Below the pieces are notes generated by a model. The model was not told the DNA's origin. It worked only from the letters and a program-made list of their open reading frames with translations, and searched no databases. 64,000 nt of DNA, from NCBI RefSeq assembly GCF_018448785.1, contig NZ_JAHCLU010000008.1, positions 1 to 64,000 of the forward strand. Direction: 5' to 3'. The stretch's first letter is position 1. Every line of letters starts with the position of its first letter. This stretch comes from Halomonas jincaotanensis (GTDB lineage: Bacteria > Pseudomonadota > Gammaproteobacteria > Pseudomonadales > Halomonadaceae). This document shows, piece after piece, positions 28,163-40,661 of this stretch. A program made the translations under genes and the position numbers.

Positions 28163-29458
28163 TTGAGCACGAAGAAGATCCAGGCCATTCGGGGCATGAA
28201 CGACCTGCTGCCGGAGCAGTCGACTCTCTGGCAGTATTTCGAGGGACAGGTACGCGCCCTGATGCAGCGCTACGGCTACGACGAGATTCGCACGCCCATT
28301 GTCGAGCTGACGGCGCTCTTCAAGCGCTCGATCGGTGAAGTCACCGACATCGTCGAGAAGGAGATGTATACCTTCGAGGATCGCAACGGCGATAGCCTCA
28401 CGCTGCGCCCCGAAGGCACGGCGAGCTGCGTGCGCGCCGCCATGGAGCATGGCCTGCTGCACAACCAGACCCAGCGTCTCTGGTATCAGGGGCCAATGTT
28501 TCGACACGAGCGTCCCCAGAAGGGCCGCTACCGCCAGTTTCATCAGATCGGTGTGGAAACCTTCGGCCTCGAGGGCCCCGACATCGATGCCGAGCTGATC
28601 CTGCTCTCGGCGCGGCTCTGGAAGCAGCTCGGTCTCTTCGAGCATGTCACCCTCGAGCTCAACTCCCTGGGCTCGAGCGACGCGCGTGCCGCCTATCGCG
28701 AGCGGCTGGTGGCCTATTTCGATCAGCACTTCGACCAGCTCGACGAGGACTCGCGGCGCCGGCTGTCGAGCAACCCGCTGCGCATCCTGGATGCCAAGAA
28801 TCCCGCCATGGCCGACATGCTGGCCGGGGCGCCGCGGCTGATCGATCACCTCGACGAGGAATCCCGCAAGCACTTCGCGGCGCTCACCGGCATGCTCGAC
28901 GCCGCCGGCATCGAGTACCTGATCAACCCGCGACTGGTGCGCGGACTCGACTACTACGGTCGCACCGTCTTCGAATGGACCACTAATGCGCTCGGCAGCC
29001 AGGGTACGGTCTGCGCCGGTGGCCGCTACGACGGCCTGGTCGAGCAGCTTGGCGGCAAGCCAACGCCCGCGGTGGGCTTCGCCATGGGCATCGAGCGGTT
29101 GATCCTGCTGCTCGAGACCCTCGCGCTGGTGCCCGATGCCGTCCGCGGCGAGCTCGACCTCTACCTGCTGCCTATGGACGATAGCGCCACGTCTCAGGCG
29201 CTGTTGCTCGGTGAGCGGCTACGCAGCGCGCTGCCCGAACTGGCCCTGCAGCTGCACTGTGGGGGGGGCAGTTTCAAGAGCCGCATCAAGAAAGCCGACA
29301 AGAGCGGCGCGCGGCTGGCTCTGCTGATCGGCGAGGATGAGCTGGCCAACGGGACAGCGACCGTCAAGTTCCTGCGCGACAGCCGCGACCAGCTGACCCT
29401 GGCCCAGGACGAGTTGATCGCCACACTGACATCCCTGCTGGCAGACGCCTCCGCCTGA
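28163..29458 (+). CDS. hisS: Histidyl-tRNA synthetase
   Basis: A 431-residue class II synthetase. Motif 1 lies in the N-terminal region, motif 2 in [18 protein letters not shown], the histidine A and B blocks are [15 protein letters not shown] and CAGGRYDGL, and motif 3 is [13 protein letters not shown]; the anticodon-binding domain follows. The start is a TTG at 28163: AAGGAG lies six bases upstream and there is no in-frame ATG or GTG ahead. The conserved [16 protein letters not shown] begins right there. Confidence 0.96.
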   Translation: MSTKKIQAIRGMNDLLPEQSTLWQYFEGQVRALMQRYGYDEIRTPIVELTALFKRSIGEVTDIVEKEMYTFEDRNGDSLTLRPEGTASCVRAAMEHGLLHNQTQRLWYQGPMFRHERPQKGRYRQFHQIGVETFGLEGPDIDAELILLSARLWKQLGLFEHVTLELNSLGSSDARAAYRERLVAYFDQHFDQLDEDSRRRLSSNPLRILDAKNPAMADMLAGAPRLIDHLDEESRKHFAALTGMLDAAGIEYLINPRLVRGLDYYGRTVFEWTTNALGSQGTVCAGGRYDGLVEQLGGKPTPAVGFAMGIERLILLLETLALVPDAVRGELDLYLLPMDDSATSQALLLGERLRSALPELALQLHCGGGSFKSRIKKADKSGARLALLIGEDELANGTATVKFLRDSRDQLTLAQDELIATLTSLLADASA

Positions 29459-29525
29459 TGCCCGACCCACAGGCGTGCAAACACGCGTCTCACGACGCTG
29501 GAAGTTCAGTCCCTGTGTCGCCAGG

Positions 29526-29562
29526 CCCTATTCTCCAGACCAACAGACCCTATTCTCCAGAC
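29526..29562. repeat. 15-bp direct repeat in the yfgM leader
   Basis: CCCTATTCTCCAGAC occurs at 29526-29540 and again at 29548-29562, immediately before the GAGGAG ribosome site of the next gene. Confidence 0.8.
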
Positions 29563-29579
29563 TAAAGAGGAGACCGCCC

Positions 29580-30239
29580 GTGGCGGAGCTGAGAAGCGAA
29601 GAAGAACAGCTTGATGCGATCAAGCAGTGGTGGAAGCAGAACGGTACCTCGCTGATCGCCGGCGTAGCCCTCGCGGGCGCGGGGGTTTTTGGTTGGAACG
29701 CCTGGCAGGATTACCAGGCTAACCAGGCCGAAGCGGCTTCCATGCGCTACCAGCAACTGCTCTCGCTGAGTGGTCAGGACGCGCTGGACGAGTCGGCACG
29801 CTCGCGCGCCAACGAATTAGTCGCCGAGATCACCGACGAACACGACGGCACCCTCTATGCCGACCTGGCATTGCTGATCGATGCCCGCCTCGCCGTCGGC
29901 CAGGGTGATCTTGCTGCCGCACGGGATGCCCTCGAAGCAGTGATCGACACCAGCAGCCGCGACTACCTGCAGGGACTGGCTCGGCTGCGATTGAGTCGCC
30001 TGCAGGTCGCCGATAACGATGCCGAGGCCGCCCTCTCCACCCTCGAGACCGGCGTACCCGAGACGCTGGCCGCCCAGCGCGCCAATGTACGCGGTGACGC
30101 CCATTTCGCCCAGGGCGACGAAGACGCCGCACGACAAGCCTGGGAGGAGGCCTTGACGCTGGCGCAGGAGCGCGGCCAGCCGCTCTACGGCGTAGAACTC
30201 AAACTCGATAACCTGGGTCATGATGAGGCCACGCTATGA
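29580..30239 (+). CDS. yfgM: YfgM-family periplasmic ancillary protein of the Sec translocon
   Basis: A 219-residue membrane-anchored TPR-like protein. One transmembrane helix near the N-terminus (about 22-40, LIAGVALAGAGVFGWNAW) follows the family start SEEEQLDAIKQWWKQNG; the rest is a periplasmic helical-repeat domain. The start is GTG at 29580 with GAGGAG about seven bases upstream; an upstream ATG-initiated frame lacks family residues. In E. coli YfgM interacts with PpiD and SecYEG. Its stop overlaps the bamB start (ATGA), so translation is coupled. Confidence 0.9.
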   Translation: MAELRSEEEQLDAIKQWWKQNGTSLIAGVALAGAGVFGWNAWQDYQANQAEAASMRYQQLLSLSGQDALDESARSRANELVAEITDEHDGTLYADLALLIDARLAVGQGDLAAARDALEAVIDTSSRDYLQGLARLRLSRLQVADNDAEAALSTLETGVPETLAAQRANVRGDAHFAQGDEDAARQAWEEALTLAQERGQPLYGVELKLDNLGHDEATL

Positions 30240-31384
30240 AACCGATACTCCTGATCGCTGCCATCACCAGCGTCGCCCTGCTCGCCGGCTGTGCCGGTAA
30301 GGTAGAGCCCCAGTATCCACCCAAGGAACTGCGCGACTTTGCGGAGAGCGCCACCCTGGATAGCGTCTGGAGCGAGCAGATCGGCGATGGCCTGAGCCGC
30401 GCCACCTACCCCATTACCCCGGCGCTTGACGGTGATCGTGTCTTTGCTGCTGACGCATTCGGCACATTGATGGCGCTCGACACCAATGATGGCGATACGG
30501 CGTGGGAAACTGACCTGGAAGTACCCGTGTCCAGCGGCCTGAGCGCGCTTGTCGGGGAGATCTACCTGGGTACCCGCGATGGCGAGGTATTGGCCATCGA
30601 CCAGCGCGACGGCAGCGTCAACTGGCGTGCCCGCGTGCCCAGCGAAGTGCTGGCTGCGCCACAAGCCAACCAGCAGCTGCTGGTGGTGCAGAGCATCGAT
30701 GGCAGCGTCACCGCGCTGGACCGCAACACTGGCCAGCAGCGCTGGGTCTACACCGCTAATCGGCCGTCGCTGACCCTGCGCGGCACCGGCACGCCCCAAG
30801 TCATCGACCCGGTCACCTTCGCCGGTTTCGCCAATGGCCGCCTGGTGACGCTCGACAATCGCAATGGCCAGGTGTTGAACGAGCAACGTATCGCCGTGCC
30901 TCAAGGCCGCAGTGACATCGAGCGCCTGGTCGATATTGCCGGCCAACCGGTGCTGACTCAGGATGGTCGCCTTTTCGTCACCAGCTATAACGGCAGACTG
31001 GTGGCGCTGGACGCCACTCGCGGCGAGCTGTTATGGGAACGCGAACATTCCAGCTACCTGACCCCGGTGCTGGTCGGCGACACCCTCTTCAGCGTCGACG
31101 AGTCGGGCGAAGTGCTGGCGTTTAACGCCGAGAATGGCAACGAACTCTGGCGTAACGACGACCTGACGGGACGCAAGCTTACCACCGCCGCTTACGCCGG
31201 CGACCATCTGGTCTTCGGTGACTTCGAAGGCTATCTGCACCTGATCGAGCCGAGTACTGGGGCGATCGTCGGGCGTGAGCGGATCGACGGCTCAGGCATC
31301 AGCGTTCGCCCCCTCACCGAGGGCCGGCGCATTTTCGCACTGGCCAATGACGGCAGCCTCGAGGCTCTGGACATCGCTGAATGA
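30236..31384 (+). CDS. bamB: Outer-membrane assembly lipoprotein BamB
   Basis: A 382-residue lipoprotein of the BAM complex. The signal peptide ends in the lipobox LLAGC (cysteine near residue 20). The mature part is an eight-bladed PQQ-type beta-propeller with repeated tryptophan/aspartate blades such as [28 protein letters not shown] and GELLWEREH. It overlaps yfgM upstream and der downstream by ATGA junctions, so the three genes are probably one transcript. Confidence 0.95.
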   Translation: MKPILLIAAITSVALLAGCAGKVEPQYPPKELRDFAESATLDSVWSEQIGDGLSRATYPITPALDGDRVFAADAFGTLMALDTNDGDTAWETDLEVPVSSGLSALVGEIYLGTRDGEVLAIDQRDGSVNWRARVPSEVLAAPQANQQLLVVQSIDGSVTALDRNTGQQRWVYTANRPSLTLRGTGTPQVIDPVTFAGFANGRLVTLDNRNGQVLNEQRIAVPQGRSDIERLVDIAGQPVLTQDGRLFVTSYNGRLVALDATRGELLWEREHSSYLTPVLVGDTLFSVDESGEVLAFNAENGNELWRNDDLTGRKLTTAAYAGDHLVFGDFEGYLHLIEPSTGAIVGRERIDGSGISVRPLTEGRRIFALANDGSLEALDIAE

Positions 31385-32784
31385 CACCCGTGATCGCCCT
31401 GGTCGGCCGCCCCAATGTGGGCAAGTCGACCCTGTTCAACCAGCTCACCCGCACCCGAGACGCCCTCGTGGCCGACTTTCCGGGTCTTACCCGTGACCGC
31501 AAGTACGGCAACGGCATGCTGGGCGGCAAGGCCTACACGGTGATCGACACCGGCGGCATCAGCGGCGACGAGGAAGGCATCGACGGCGCCATGGCCGAGC
31601 AGTCCCTGGCGGCCATCGACGAGGCCGATATCGTGCTGTTCATGGTCGATGCCCGGGCCGGCCTCAACATGGCCGACGAGGCCATCGCCAACCACCTGCG
31701 CGTCAACCAGAAGAAGACCTGGCTGGTGGTCAACAAGACCGACGGCCTGGAAGAGCACAGTGCCATGGCGGACTTCTGGGCGCTGGGCATCGGCGCCCCT
31801 TATCCCATCGCCGCCACTCACGGCCGCAACGTCACCGGCCTGATCGATATCGTGCTCGAGCCCTTTCCCGAGCGCGACGAGAGCTTTCCCGCCGATACCG
31901 GCACCAAGGGCATTCGCATTGGCGTCATCGGCCGGCCCAATGTCGGCAAGTCGACCCTGGTCAACCGCCTGCTCGGTGAGGAGCGCGTCGTGGTCTTCGA
32001 TGAGGCGGGCACCACGCGCGACGCCATCGAGATTCCCTTCGAGCGGCGCGGTAAGCCCTATGTGCTCATCGATACCGCCGGTGTGCGACGTCGCAAGAAC
32101 GTCAGCGAGATCGCCGAGAAGTTCTCGATCATCAAGACGCTTGAAGCGATCAAGCAGTGCCATGTCGCAGTGACAGTGCTCGATGCGCGCACCGGCCTGG
32201 TGGAACAGGACCTTCACCTGCTCGACTATGTGCTTACCTCCGGCCGTGCGCTGGTGCTGGCGGTCAACAAGTGGGACGGCCTGGAGCACGAAGCCAAGGA
32301 CAAGATGCGCGCCGAGATCAAGCGGCGGCTGGGCTTCGCCGACTACGCCGAGATGCACTTTATCTCGGCGCTTCACGGCACCGGCGTCGGTGATCTCTAT
32401 CCGTCCATCGAGCGCGCCTTCGACTCGGCCAACAGCCACTGGTCGACCAATCGCCTGACCAACATCCTTCAGGACGCCGTGACCCAGCATCAGCCGCCGT
32501 TAGTGCATGGCCGGCGCATCAAGCTGCGCATGGCCCACCAGGGCGGCAGCAATCCACCGATCATCGTCGTCCACGGCAACCAGACTGGCTCGCTCCCGGA
32601 GTCCTATCGCCGCTACCTGACCAATACCTTTCGCAAGGTGCTCAAGGTGCGCGGGACCCCCATGCGCTTCGAGTTTCGTTCGGGCAACAATCCATTCGAT
32701 GCCATGGCCGGCGCCAGCGACAAGGAAAAGGCCAAGAAGCGCGAACTCGGTCGCACCCGCGAGGCGCGCAAGAGCCGCCGTTGA
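31381..32784 (+). CDS. der: Ribosome assembly GTPase Der (EngA)
   Basis: A 467-residue GTPase with two G domains in tandem. The first has GRPNVGKST (about 8-16) and DTGGI; the second again has GRPNVGKST (about 181-189) with [10 protein letters not shown] and NKWDGLE. A KH-like C-terminal domain follows ([12 protein letters not shown]). It is needed for 50S maturation in the family. The last 30 residues are highly basic. Confidence 0.97.
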   Translation: MTPVIALVGRPNVGKSTLFNQLTRTRDALVADFPGLTRDRKYGNGMLGGKAYTVIDTGGISGDEEGIDGAMAEQSLAAIDEADIVLFMVDARAGLNMADEAIANHLRVNQKKTWLVVNKTDGLEEHSAMADFWALGIGAPYPIAATHGRNVTGLIDIVLEPFPERDESFPADTGTKGIRIGVIGRPNVGKSTLVNRLLGEERVVVFDEAGTTRDAIEIPFERRGKPYVLIDTAGVRRRKNVSEIAEKFSIIKTLEAIKQCHVAVTVLDARTGLVEQDLHLLDYVLTSGRALVLAVNKWDGLEHEAKDKMRAEIKRRLGFADYAEMHFISALHGTGVGDLYPSIERAFDSANSHWSTNRLTNILQDAVTQHQPPLVHGRRIKLRMAHQGGSNPPIIVVHGNQTGSLPESYRRYLTNTFRKVLKVRGTPMRFEFRSGNNPFDAMAGASDKEKAKKRELGRTREARKSRR

Positions 32785-32903
32785 GCTCAAGTCAAGTGCC
32801 TCCTACGTTTTATCTGAGCGCTATTCCGACCGGCATGCCCGGCCTGGCCAAGAGTAAAGGGGCGCTGCTGCCATTGCCGCCTGCCGCCAGACACAGCAGG
32901 GGC

Positions 32904-33773
32904 TCAGCGCTCGGTATCGAGGCGGCGCGCGCCGACCCACTGGCAGGCAAACTGCCAGGCCACCCGGCCGCTGCGCCCGCCACGCAGGGTCGCGAAACGC
33001 ACCGCCGCGTCACCGGCCTCGGGATCCCAGTCATCGCCGTGGCCCAACTGGCCGACCCAATGGCGACAGGTTTTCAGGTAGGTTTCCTGGTTGAAAGGAC
33101 GAAAGCCGAGCCAGAGCCCGAAGCGATCCGACAGGGATATCTTTTCTTCCACGGCGTCGCCGTGATGGAGTTCGTCGCCCACCAGCCGCGAGCCCTCGTT
33201 GTCGCTCATCGACTCCGGCAGCAGGTGCCGGCGGTTCGAGGTGGCATAGAGCAGCACATTGGGCGGCGGGCCAGTCAAGGTGCCATCGAGCACGCTCTTG
33301 AGCGCTTTGTAAGCATCGTCGTGGCCCTCGAAGGAAAGATCGTCGCAGTAGACCACGAAGGAGTGCGGCTGATGGCGCAATTGCTCCACCAACGTCGGCA
33401 GGCCGGCCAGATCGTGGCGGTCCACCTGCACCAGACGCAGCCCCTCGGTGGCCAGGCTGTTGAGCAGCGCACGCACCAGCGACGACTTGCCGCTACCCCG
33501 CGACCCCCATAACAGGGCATGATTGGCCGGATGGCCCTGCAGGAAAGCACGCGTGTTATCGATCAGAGCGCGTTTCTGGCGCTCGATACCCAGCAGGTCA
33601 TTGAGGCTCAGCGCATCGCGCGGCGGTACAGGTACCAGTCGACCGCCCAGCGGGTGGCGTTGCCACAGGGCAGCCACATCACGTTCCCAATTCACGTCCA
33701 CCGGCGTCGGCGGCAACCAGTGCTCAACGTGATCCAGCAGTGTCAGCAGGCGGCGCGATAGCTCTGCATCCAT
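32904..33773 (-). CDS. DUF815-family AAA+ ATPase
   Basis: A 289-residue P-loop ATPase with Walker A GSRGSGKSS (about 90-98), Walker B FVVYCDDLSFE, the sensor-like LLYATSNRRHLLPE and a DRFGLWLGF segment. This matches DUF815 proteins, whose role is unknown. The ATG at 33773 has AAGGAGAG upstream; the extension to 33821 has none. It is convergent with der and divergent from the M48 protease gene. No partner gene suggests a substrate. Confidence 0.85.
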   Translation of the reverse strand: MDAELSRRLLTLLDHVEHWLPPTPVDVNWERDVAALWQRHPLGGRLVPVPPRDALSLNDLLGIERQKRALIDNTRAFLQGHPANHALLWGSRGSGKSSLVRALLNSLATEGLRLVQVDRHDLAGLPTLVEQLRHQPHSFVVYCDDLSFEGHDDAYKALKSVLDGTLTGPPPNVLLYATSNRRHLLPESMSDNEGSRLVGDELHHGDAVEEKISLSDRFGLWLGFRPFNQETYLKTCRHWVGQLGHGDDWDPEAGDAAVRFATLRGGRSGRVAWQFACQWVGARRLDTER

Positions 33774-33899
33774 AAATCTCTCCTTGGCTGTCGATAGGAC
33801 AGAACGGTGTTGACCCGACAAGTGGTCGGGGTATCTTGTAGCGAACTTTCATTTCACGTCCAGCATCGTCAGGTGCCTGGTCAACGGAGGAATCACCCC

Positions 33900-34691
33900 A
33901 TGCGCTGGACGCATTATCTCGCCATCGGCATCCTGAGCCTGTCGCTTGCCGCCTGCACCACCTCGCCGACCGGCCGCTCGCAGCTGACCCTGGTCTCCGA
34001 CGATCAGCTCAACCAGATGGGCGCCCAGGCGTTCGAGCAGTATCAGCAGGACCTGCCCGCGGCCGATGCCGCTGCGCAGCGCTATGCCCAGTGCGTGGCC
34101 AATGCCCTGGTGGCACAGCTTCCCGACAGCCAGCGCGACCAGAACTGGCAGATTCGCGTGTTCGAATCGGAGCAGGCCAACGCTTTCGCCCTGCCGGGCG
34201 GGTACATGGGCGTCAATACCGGCCTGCTCGACGTCGCCGACAATCAGGACCAGCTGGCGGCCGTAGTCGCCCACGAGATCGCCCACGTGCTGGCGCGCCA
34301 CGCCAATGAGCGGGTTTCGACCGAGACGGCGACCAAGATGGGCCTATCGGTGCTGTCATCGGCGTCGGGCCTGCAGGGCGCCGGTGGCCAACAGCTGATG
34401 GGCGCCCTGGGGCTCGGGGCCCAGTACGGCATCCTGTTGCCTTTCTCTCGCAGCCACGAGAGCGAAGCCGACGTCATCGGCCTGCAATTGATGGCTGACG
34501 CCGGCTTCGACCCGCGCGCGAGCCTGGCGCTGTGGGAGAACATGAGCGCCGCCAGCGGCGGCCAACCACCGGCCTGGATGTCGACCCACCCGAGCCACGG
34601 CCAGCGCATCGGCGGCCTGCAGGCGCAGATGGATAGCGCCCTGGCCCGCTACCAGCAGGCCGGACAGCACCCCAACTGTCCTCGCCCATGA
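33900..34691 (+). CDS. M48-family metalloprotease lipoprotein
   Basis: A 263-residue periplasmic protease. A lipoprotein signal ends in LAAC (cysteine about residue 18). The zinc site is HEIAH (in VVAHEIAHVLARHANE), with the third ligand expected in SHESEADVIGLQLM. It resembles LoiP/YcaL-type proteases that monitor outer-membrane protein assembly (family knowledge). GGAGGA precedes the ATG at 33900; a 31-codon extension has no ribosome site. The C-terminal MSTHPSHGQRI motif is conserved in the family. Confidence 0.9.
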   Translation: MRWTHYLAIGILSLSLAACTTSPTGRSQLTLVSDDQLNQMGAQAFEQYQQDLPAADAAAQRYAQCVANALVAQLPDSQRDQNWQIRVFESEQANAFALPGGYMGVNTGLLDVADNQDQLAAVVAHEIAHVLARHANERVSTETATKMGLSVLSSASGLQGAGGQQLMGALGLGAQYGILLPFSRSHESEADVIGLQLMADAGFDPRASLALWENMSAASGGQPPAWMSTHPSHGQRIGGLQAQMDSALARYQQAGQHPNCPRP

Positions 34692-34731
34692 TGCCTCTAT
34701 CCTTGGCATGCCCCTGCGAACAGGCTAATTA

Positions 34732-34989
34732 ATGTTGAAACTTGGACTCTTGCTGTTGATCCTTCCCATCTTCGCACTGATGGGGGTGTATTTCTGGGAA
34801 CTCGGCGACGTGCGCGCCTGCACCCTGGACGGCGGCTACTGGGATTATCAGGTCGGCACCTGTCGGGAAGCGCCGCAACCCTTCGTCTCCTGGCTCGAGC
34901 GCTATCCCTTGCTGGTCAATGGCGGCATGCTGCTCTCGGTCGCCGGGATGGCGATGTGCATGGTCGGGCTCTACGTCAAGCGACGCTGA
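34732..34989 (+). CDS. Small two-helix membrane protein of unknown function
   Basis: An 85-residue product with hydrophobic helices at about 3-22 and 61-80. The loop between them contains two cysteines 14 residues apart (C30, C44), compatible with a periplasmic disulfide, and the basic YVKRR end suggests a cytoplasmic C-terminus. It lies 40 bp after the M48 protease gene in the same direction. The ribosome site is weak. I do not recognise a family. Confidence 0.55.
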   Translation: MLKLGLLLLILPIFALMGVYFWELGDVRACTLDGGYWDYQVGTCREAPQPFVSWLERYPLLVNGGMLLSVAGMAMCMVGLYVKRR

Positions 34990-35008
34990 GACCTCGTCCG
35001 GAGGCGCC

Positions 35009-37345
<2,337 letters not shown>

Positions 37346-37480
37346 GTCGCTCCTCACAGTGTCTGTGCTCCGATACGGTACCCGAGTACGCGTTGCTGTG
37401 TTTCGCATAGCCGTCTTGGGCATTTTTGGGCGGTCGCAGTCGTCGACTCGCTCGGAGCCGTAGCAGAGGGGCTTATGCTA

Positions 37481-38599
37481 TCACGCTGACGGATGGTGAG
37501 GCAGGCGAACCCAACCACCCGCTGCCTGGGTCGCCTGCCCCTCCAGCTCGAGTTCCAATAGCCCTCGCTGGCACTCGGCGATCCCAAGCCCCGAGAGGCC
37601 AACCAGGGTATCCACCGGAGTCGGCGAACTGCTCAACCAGCGCAACAACGGACCCGACGGAGCACCGGCTTCGTCCTCGGCTCGAGTCACAGGAGGCGCA
37701 GTCGTTGAGGTGGCGTGGGGTGCCGGCTGCGCCCAGTGGCCAAGCTCGGCGAGCATGTCGTCGACATCGCGCACCAGCACGGCCCCGTCGCGGATCAACT
37801 GCAGACATCCACGACTCTGCGGATTGTGCAACGAACCGGGCAGCGCGAAGAGTTCGCGATTCTGTTCGCCGGCCAGCCGTGCACTGATCAGCGAGCCGCT
37901 CTTTTCTGCCGCCTCGACGACCAGCACGCCAAGCGAGAGGCCGGTGACGATGCGATTGCGACGCGGAAAGAAACCGGCGCGGGCGCGCGTACCCGGGGGA
38001 TGCTCGGAAAGCAGCAGGCCGCCCGGTGCCTGCAGGCGCTCGTGAAGCCGATGATGGCGCGGCGGATAAACCACATCGACCCCGCAGCCCAACACCGCCA
38101 CGCTGCTTCCACCTGCCTCGAGAGCGGCCTGCTGGGCCGCACCATCGATACCCAACGCCATACCACTGACCACGCGCCAGCCGCGCCGCGCCAGTTCGCT
38201 GGCGAAGGCCACGGCATTGCTCTGGCCTTCCCGGGTCGGCTGTCGCGAGCCGACCATCGCCAAGCGGGGCGGCTCGAGGGCGGCGAGGTCACCCATCGCC
38301 CAAAGCACCGGTGGTGGGTCGGGAATCTCGTCAAGCAGCGCCGGCCAGTCGGGATGACCTCGATACAGCAGCTCGCGCGCCGGCGCGGCCTCGAGCCAGG
38401 CCATGTCGGCATCGAGGCGCGCCGACAGAGGACTCTTGGCGGGATGGTCGAGCCATAGTCGTAGGGCGCTCGCCGCCTCGCCGGGCAGGGCTGCGAGCCA
38501 ACCGTGTGGCCAGTCGGGGGTGCTTTCGGCCAGCAGCGATAGCTGCCGGCTACCCACCCCGGGTAGCCGCGCCAACGCCAGCCATTCACGAGCCTGCAT
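37481..38599 (-). CDS. dprA: DNA processing protein DprA
   Basis: A 372-residue protein that binds incoming single-stranded DNA and loads RecA during natural transformation (family role). An N-terminal SAM-like region precedes the Rossmann core with MVGSRQPTREGQSNAVAFASELARRGW, GMALGIDGAAQQAALEAGGSSVAVLGCGVDVVYP, PPGTRARAGFFPRRNRIVTGLS and SGSLISARLA. A winged-helix domain closes the C-terminus. GGGAGG precedes the ATG at 38599. The LysM gene follows upstream on the same strand. Confidence 0.94.
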   Translation of the reverse strand: MQAREWLALARLPGVGSRQLSLLAESTPDWPHGWLAALPGEAASALRLWLDHPAKSPLSARLDADMAWLEAAPARELLYRGHPDWPALLDEIPDPPPVLWAMGDLAALEPPRLAMVGSRQPTREGQSNAVAFASELARRGWRVVSGMALGIDGAAQQAALEAGGSSVAVLGCGVDVVYPPRHHRLHERLQAPGGLLLSEHPPGTRARAGFFPRRNRIVTGLSLGVLVVEAAEKSGSLISARLAGEQNRELFALPGSLHNPQSRGCLQLIRDGAVLVRDVDDMLAELGHWAQPAPHATSTTAPPVTRAEDEAGAPSGPLLRWLSSSPTPVDTLVGLSGLGIAECQRGLLELELEGQATQAAGGWVRLPHHPSA

Positions 38600-38653
38600 C
38601 GCGCCTCCCTCTCTCGTCTGCGCTATTCGCATCGCTTCCCTTAAGTACCAATG

Positions 38654-39796
38654 TCAGCGCAGGGCGGCACCCAGAACGCGGCGGGGATTTTGCACCCGAT
38701 CGCCCACGGCCAAGGTGCGGGAGGCTTCCATCACCAAGCCATAACTCATCTTGTCGTAGGGACGGAAGATCATCACCAGACCGGCATCCTCGCCGGGCAA
38801 ATTCAGCATCTCGCCGGTACGGGGGTCCTCGACCAGCTCACCGCGCTGCTCGACCATCAGCACATGCCCGCTTTCCAGGCCATCGCGCCGACCGCGATCA
38901 ATCGCCACCACTTGCAGCCGGCCAATGAAGCGCACGCCGCCAGGCACCGCCAGGATGGTGCCGTCGACGTCCCGTTCGGGGGGCCGGGGGTAGAACTGGC
39001 TCGTCAGCCCACGATCTTCCAGCGGCAGGACGATATCGTTGTTGCGCACCTCCTGGTTCGCCGTCGTGACCTCGAGCACCACGATGTCATCCTCGTTGCG
39101 TTCGCGACGCGCCTGGCCAATGCTTTCCAGCTCCAGGCCCAGAGTTTCACCGCTGGCACTATCGAAATAGCGCTCACCGATGCGATAAAGGCCGACACGG
39201 CCGGCTCGTTCGACGCTGCCCCGGGCGTAAAGCCGGTCGCCCGCCCCGCTGATCAGCCGACGATCGTCGCCACCGACCACGTAGGCCAGTTCGTCGAGCG
39301 CGTCGGGATTCTCGATCACACGATGCTCGCGCAGGAACTGACCGATCGCCTCCATGGGGATCGGTTCGACGGCTTCGCGATGCGGCGTGGTGCGCATGGT
39401 CGGCGAGAGCGTCACCTGGCCCTGACCACGCTCCAGGCCCAGACAGGGGCGCCCGTTGCAGTCATATAGATAGACCACATCGCCGGGATAGATCAGGTGC
39501 GGATTCTCGATCTGCGGATTGACCTGCCACACCTCGGGCCACTGCCAGGGACGGCGCAGGAAGCGCCCCGAGATGTCCCAGAGGGTATCGCCTTGGCTGA
39601 CGGTGTAGCGGTCGGGAGCATCGCTGCGCAGGCCATCGTCCCAACTCAGCGCCTGAGCACGGGCGCTGCCCGAGTCGGACATCATCGCCCCGGGCATCAC
39701 CGCCGGCACCAGGCTCAACGCCACGATCAGGCCCAGCCCCGCCGCCGAACAGCCCCACCGCCGGCGCCCTGCCTTGCCATTTGTCCTCTGCTTCAT
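38654..39796 (-). CDS. LysM-domain protein
   Basis: A 380-residue exported protein. A signal-like hydrophobic stretch (about 18-40) precedes a LysM peptidoglycan-binding motif at about 63-112 (YTVSQGDTLWDISGRFLRRPWQWPEVWQVNP...LIYPGDVVYL). The remaining 260 residues have no recognised domain. The family usually sits next to dprA, facing def. The ATG at 39796 is preferred over one at 39832, which lacks a ribosome site. It is probably periplasmic and acts at the cell wall. Confidence 0.88.
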   Translation of the reverse strand: MKQRTNGKAGRRRWGCSAAGLGLIVALSLVPAVMPGAMMSDSGSARAQALSWDDGLRSDAPDRYTVSQGDTLWDISGRFLRRPWQWPEVWQVNPQIENPHLIYPGDVVYLYDCNGRPCLGLERGQGQVTLSPTMRTTPHREAVEPIPMEAIGQFLREHRVIENPDALDELAYVVGGDDRRLISGAGDRLYARGSVERAGRVGLYRIGERYFDSASGETLGLELESIGQARRERNEDDIVVLEVTTANQEVRNNDIVLPLEDRGLTSQFYPRPPERDVDGTILAVPGGVRFIGRLQVVAIDRGRRDGLESGHVLMVEQRGELVEDPRTGEMLNLPGEDAGLVMIFRPYDKMSYGLVMEASRTLAVGDRVQNPRRVLGAALR

Positions 39797-39850
39797 CCCG
39801 TCTTCCCCTGCGTTGATCGCCTCGCGCACCGCCATGGAACCGCGGTGACG

Positions 39851-39859
39851 TGATATAAT
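39851..39859 (+). promoter_or_regulatory. Extended -10 promoter for def-fmt-rsmB
   Basis: TGATATAAT (TG at 39851, TATAAT at 39854-39859) fits an extended -10 element; no good -35 is seen. It would give a leader of about 170 nt before def, in the divergent gap with the LysM gene. Confidence 0.5.
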
Positions 39860-40034
39860 CCAAGCATTATTGATGACATCGACGCTCGCCTGCATTGCCC
39901 GGTCACGTCTTATCATGACCGTCATGTTTCTGCCCATGCACCGGTAGGACGTCTTGGTGGCATGCCTTACTGAACAGTGTGACGCTAAAACAGCCCCAAC
40001 TTGTAAACGACAGCATAACGGTGATTTCAACGCC

Positions 40035-40547
40035 ATGGCCAAATTACCCATCCTCGAATTTCCCGATGAGCGGCTGCGCACCAGAGCAGCACCGGTCGAG
40101 GCGGTCGACGACGAGGTGCGACGGCTAGTCGACGACATGCTCGAGACCATGTACGACGCTAGCGGTATCGGTCTTGCCGCCACCCAGGTCGACGTGCATC
40201 GCCGCGTCATCGTCATGGACGTCAGCGACGACCGTTCAAGCCCGCGAGTCCTGATCAACCCCGAAGTCACGACGCTCGGTGACGAGCGCGAGCCGCTGCA
40301 GGAAGGCTGTCTGTCGATCCCCGAGTACTACGCCGAGGTGCCTCGTGCCTTGCGCGTTCATCTCAAGGCCCTGGACCGTGATGGCACGCCCTACGAACTC
40401 GAGGCAGATGGCTTGCTGGCGCATTGCATCCAGCATGAGCACGACCATCTCGAGGGCATCCTCTTCGTCGACTACCTCTCGCCGCTCAAGCGCGATCGGG
40501 TGGCGAAGAAAATGCTCAAGCGCCACAAGCAGTCGCAGTCGGCCTGA
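40035..40547 (+). CDS. def: Peptide deformylase
   Basis: A 170-residue metalloenzyme that removes formyl groups from new proteins. The three motifs are intact: [15 protein letters not shown] (metal cysteine) and QHEHDHLEG (HExxH-type histidines and glutamate). The start at 40035 gives [16 protein letters not shown], the conserved beginning. A strong terminator stands between def and fmt, so fmt may be partly uncoupled from def. Confidence 0.97.
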   Translation: MAKLPILEFPDERLRTRAAPVEAVDDEVRRLVDDMLETMYDASGIGLAATQVDVHRRVIVMDVSDDRSSPRVLINPEVTTLGDEREPLQEGCLSIPEYYAEVPRALRVHLKALDRDGTPYELEADGLLAHCIQHEHDHLEGILFVDYLSPLKRDRVAKKMLKRHKQSQSA

Positions 40548-40567
40548 CGGCCTGACCCTCATGCGAT

Positions 40568-40606
40568 GACGAAGACCGATGCTCGAGCGTCGGTCTTCGT
40601 CGTTTG
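40568..40606 (+). terminator. Terminator between def and fmt
   Basis: A 12-bp perfect stem (GACGAAGACCGA at 40568 with TCGGTCTTCGTC ending at 40601) has an inner GCTC/GAGC pair and is followed by GTTTGT. Confidence 0.8.
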
Positions 40607-40661
40607 TGGCCGCCTCCGCTATCATGAACCCTGTCTCTCACCGGCAAGGCCATCCGAGATC

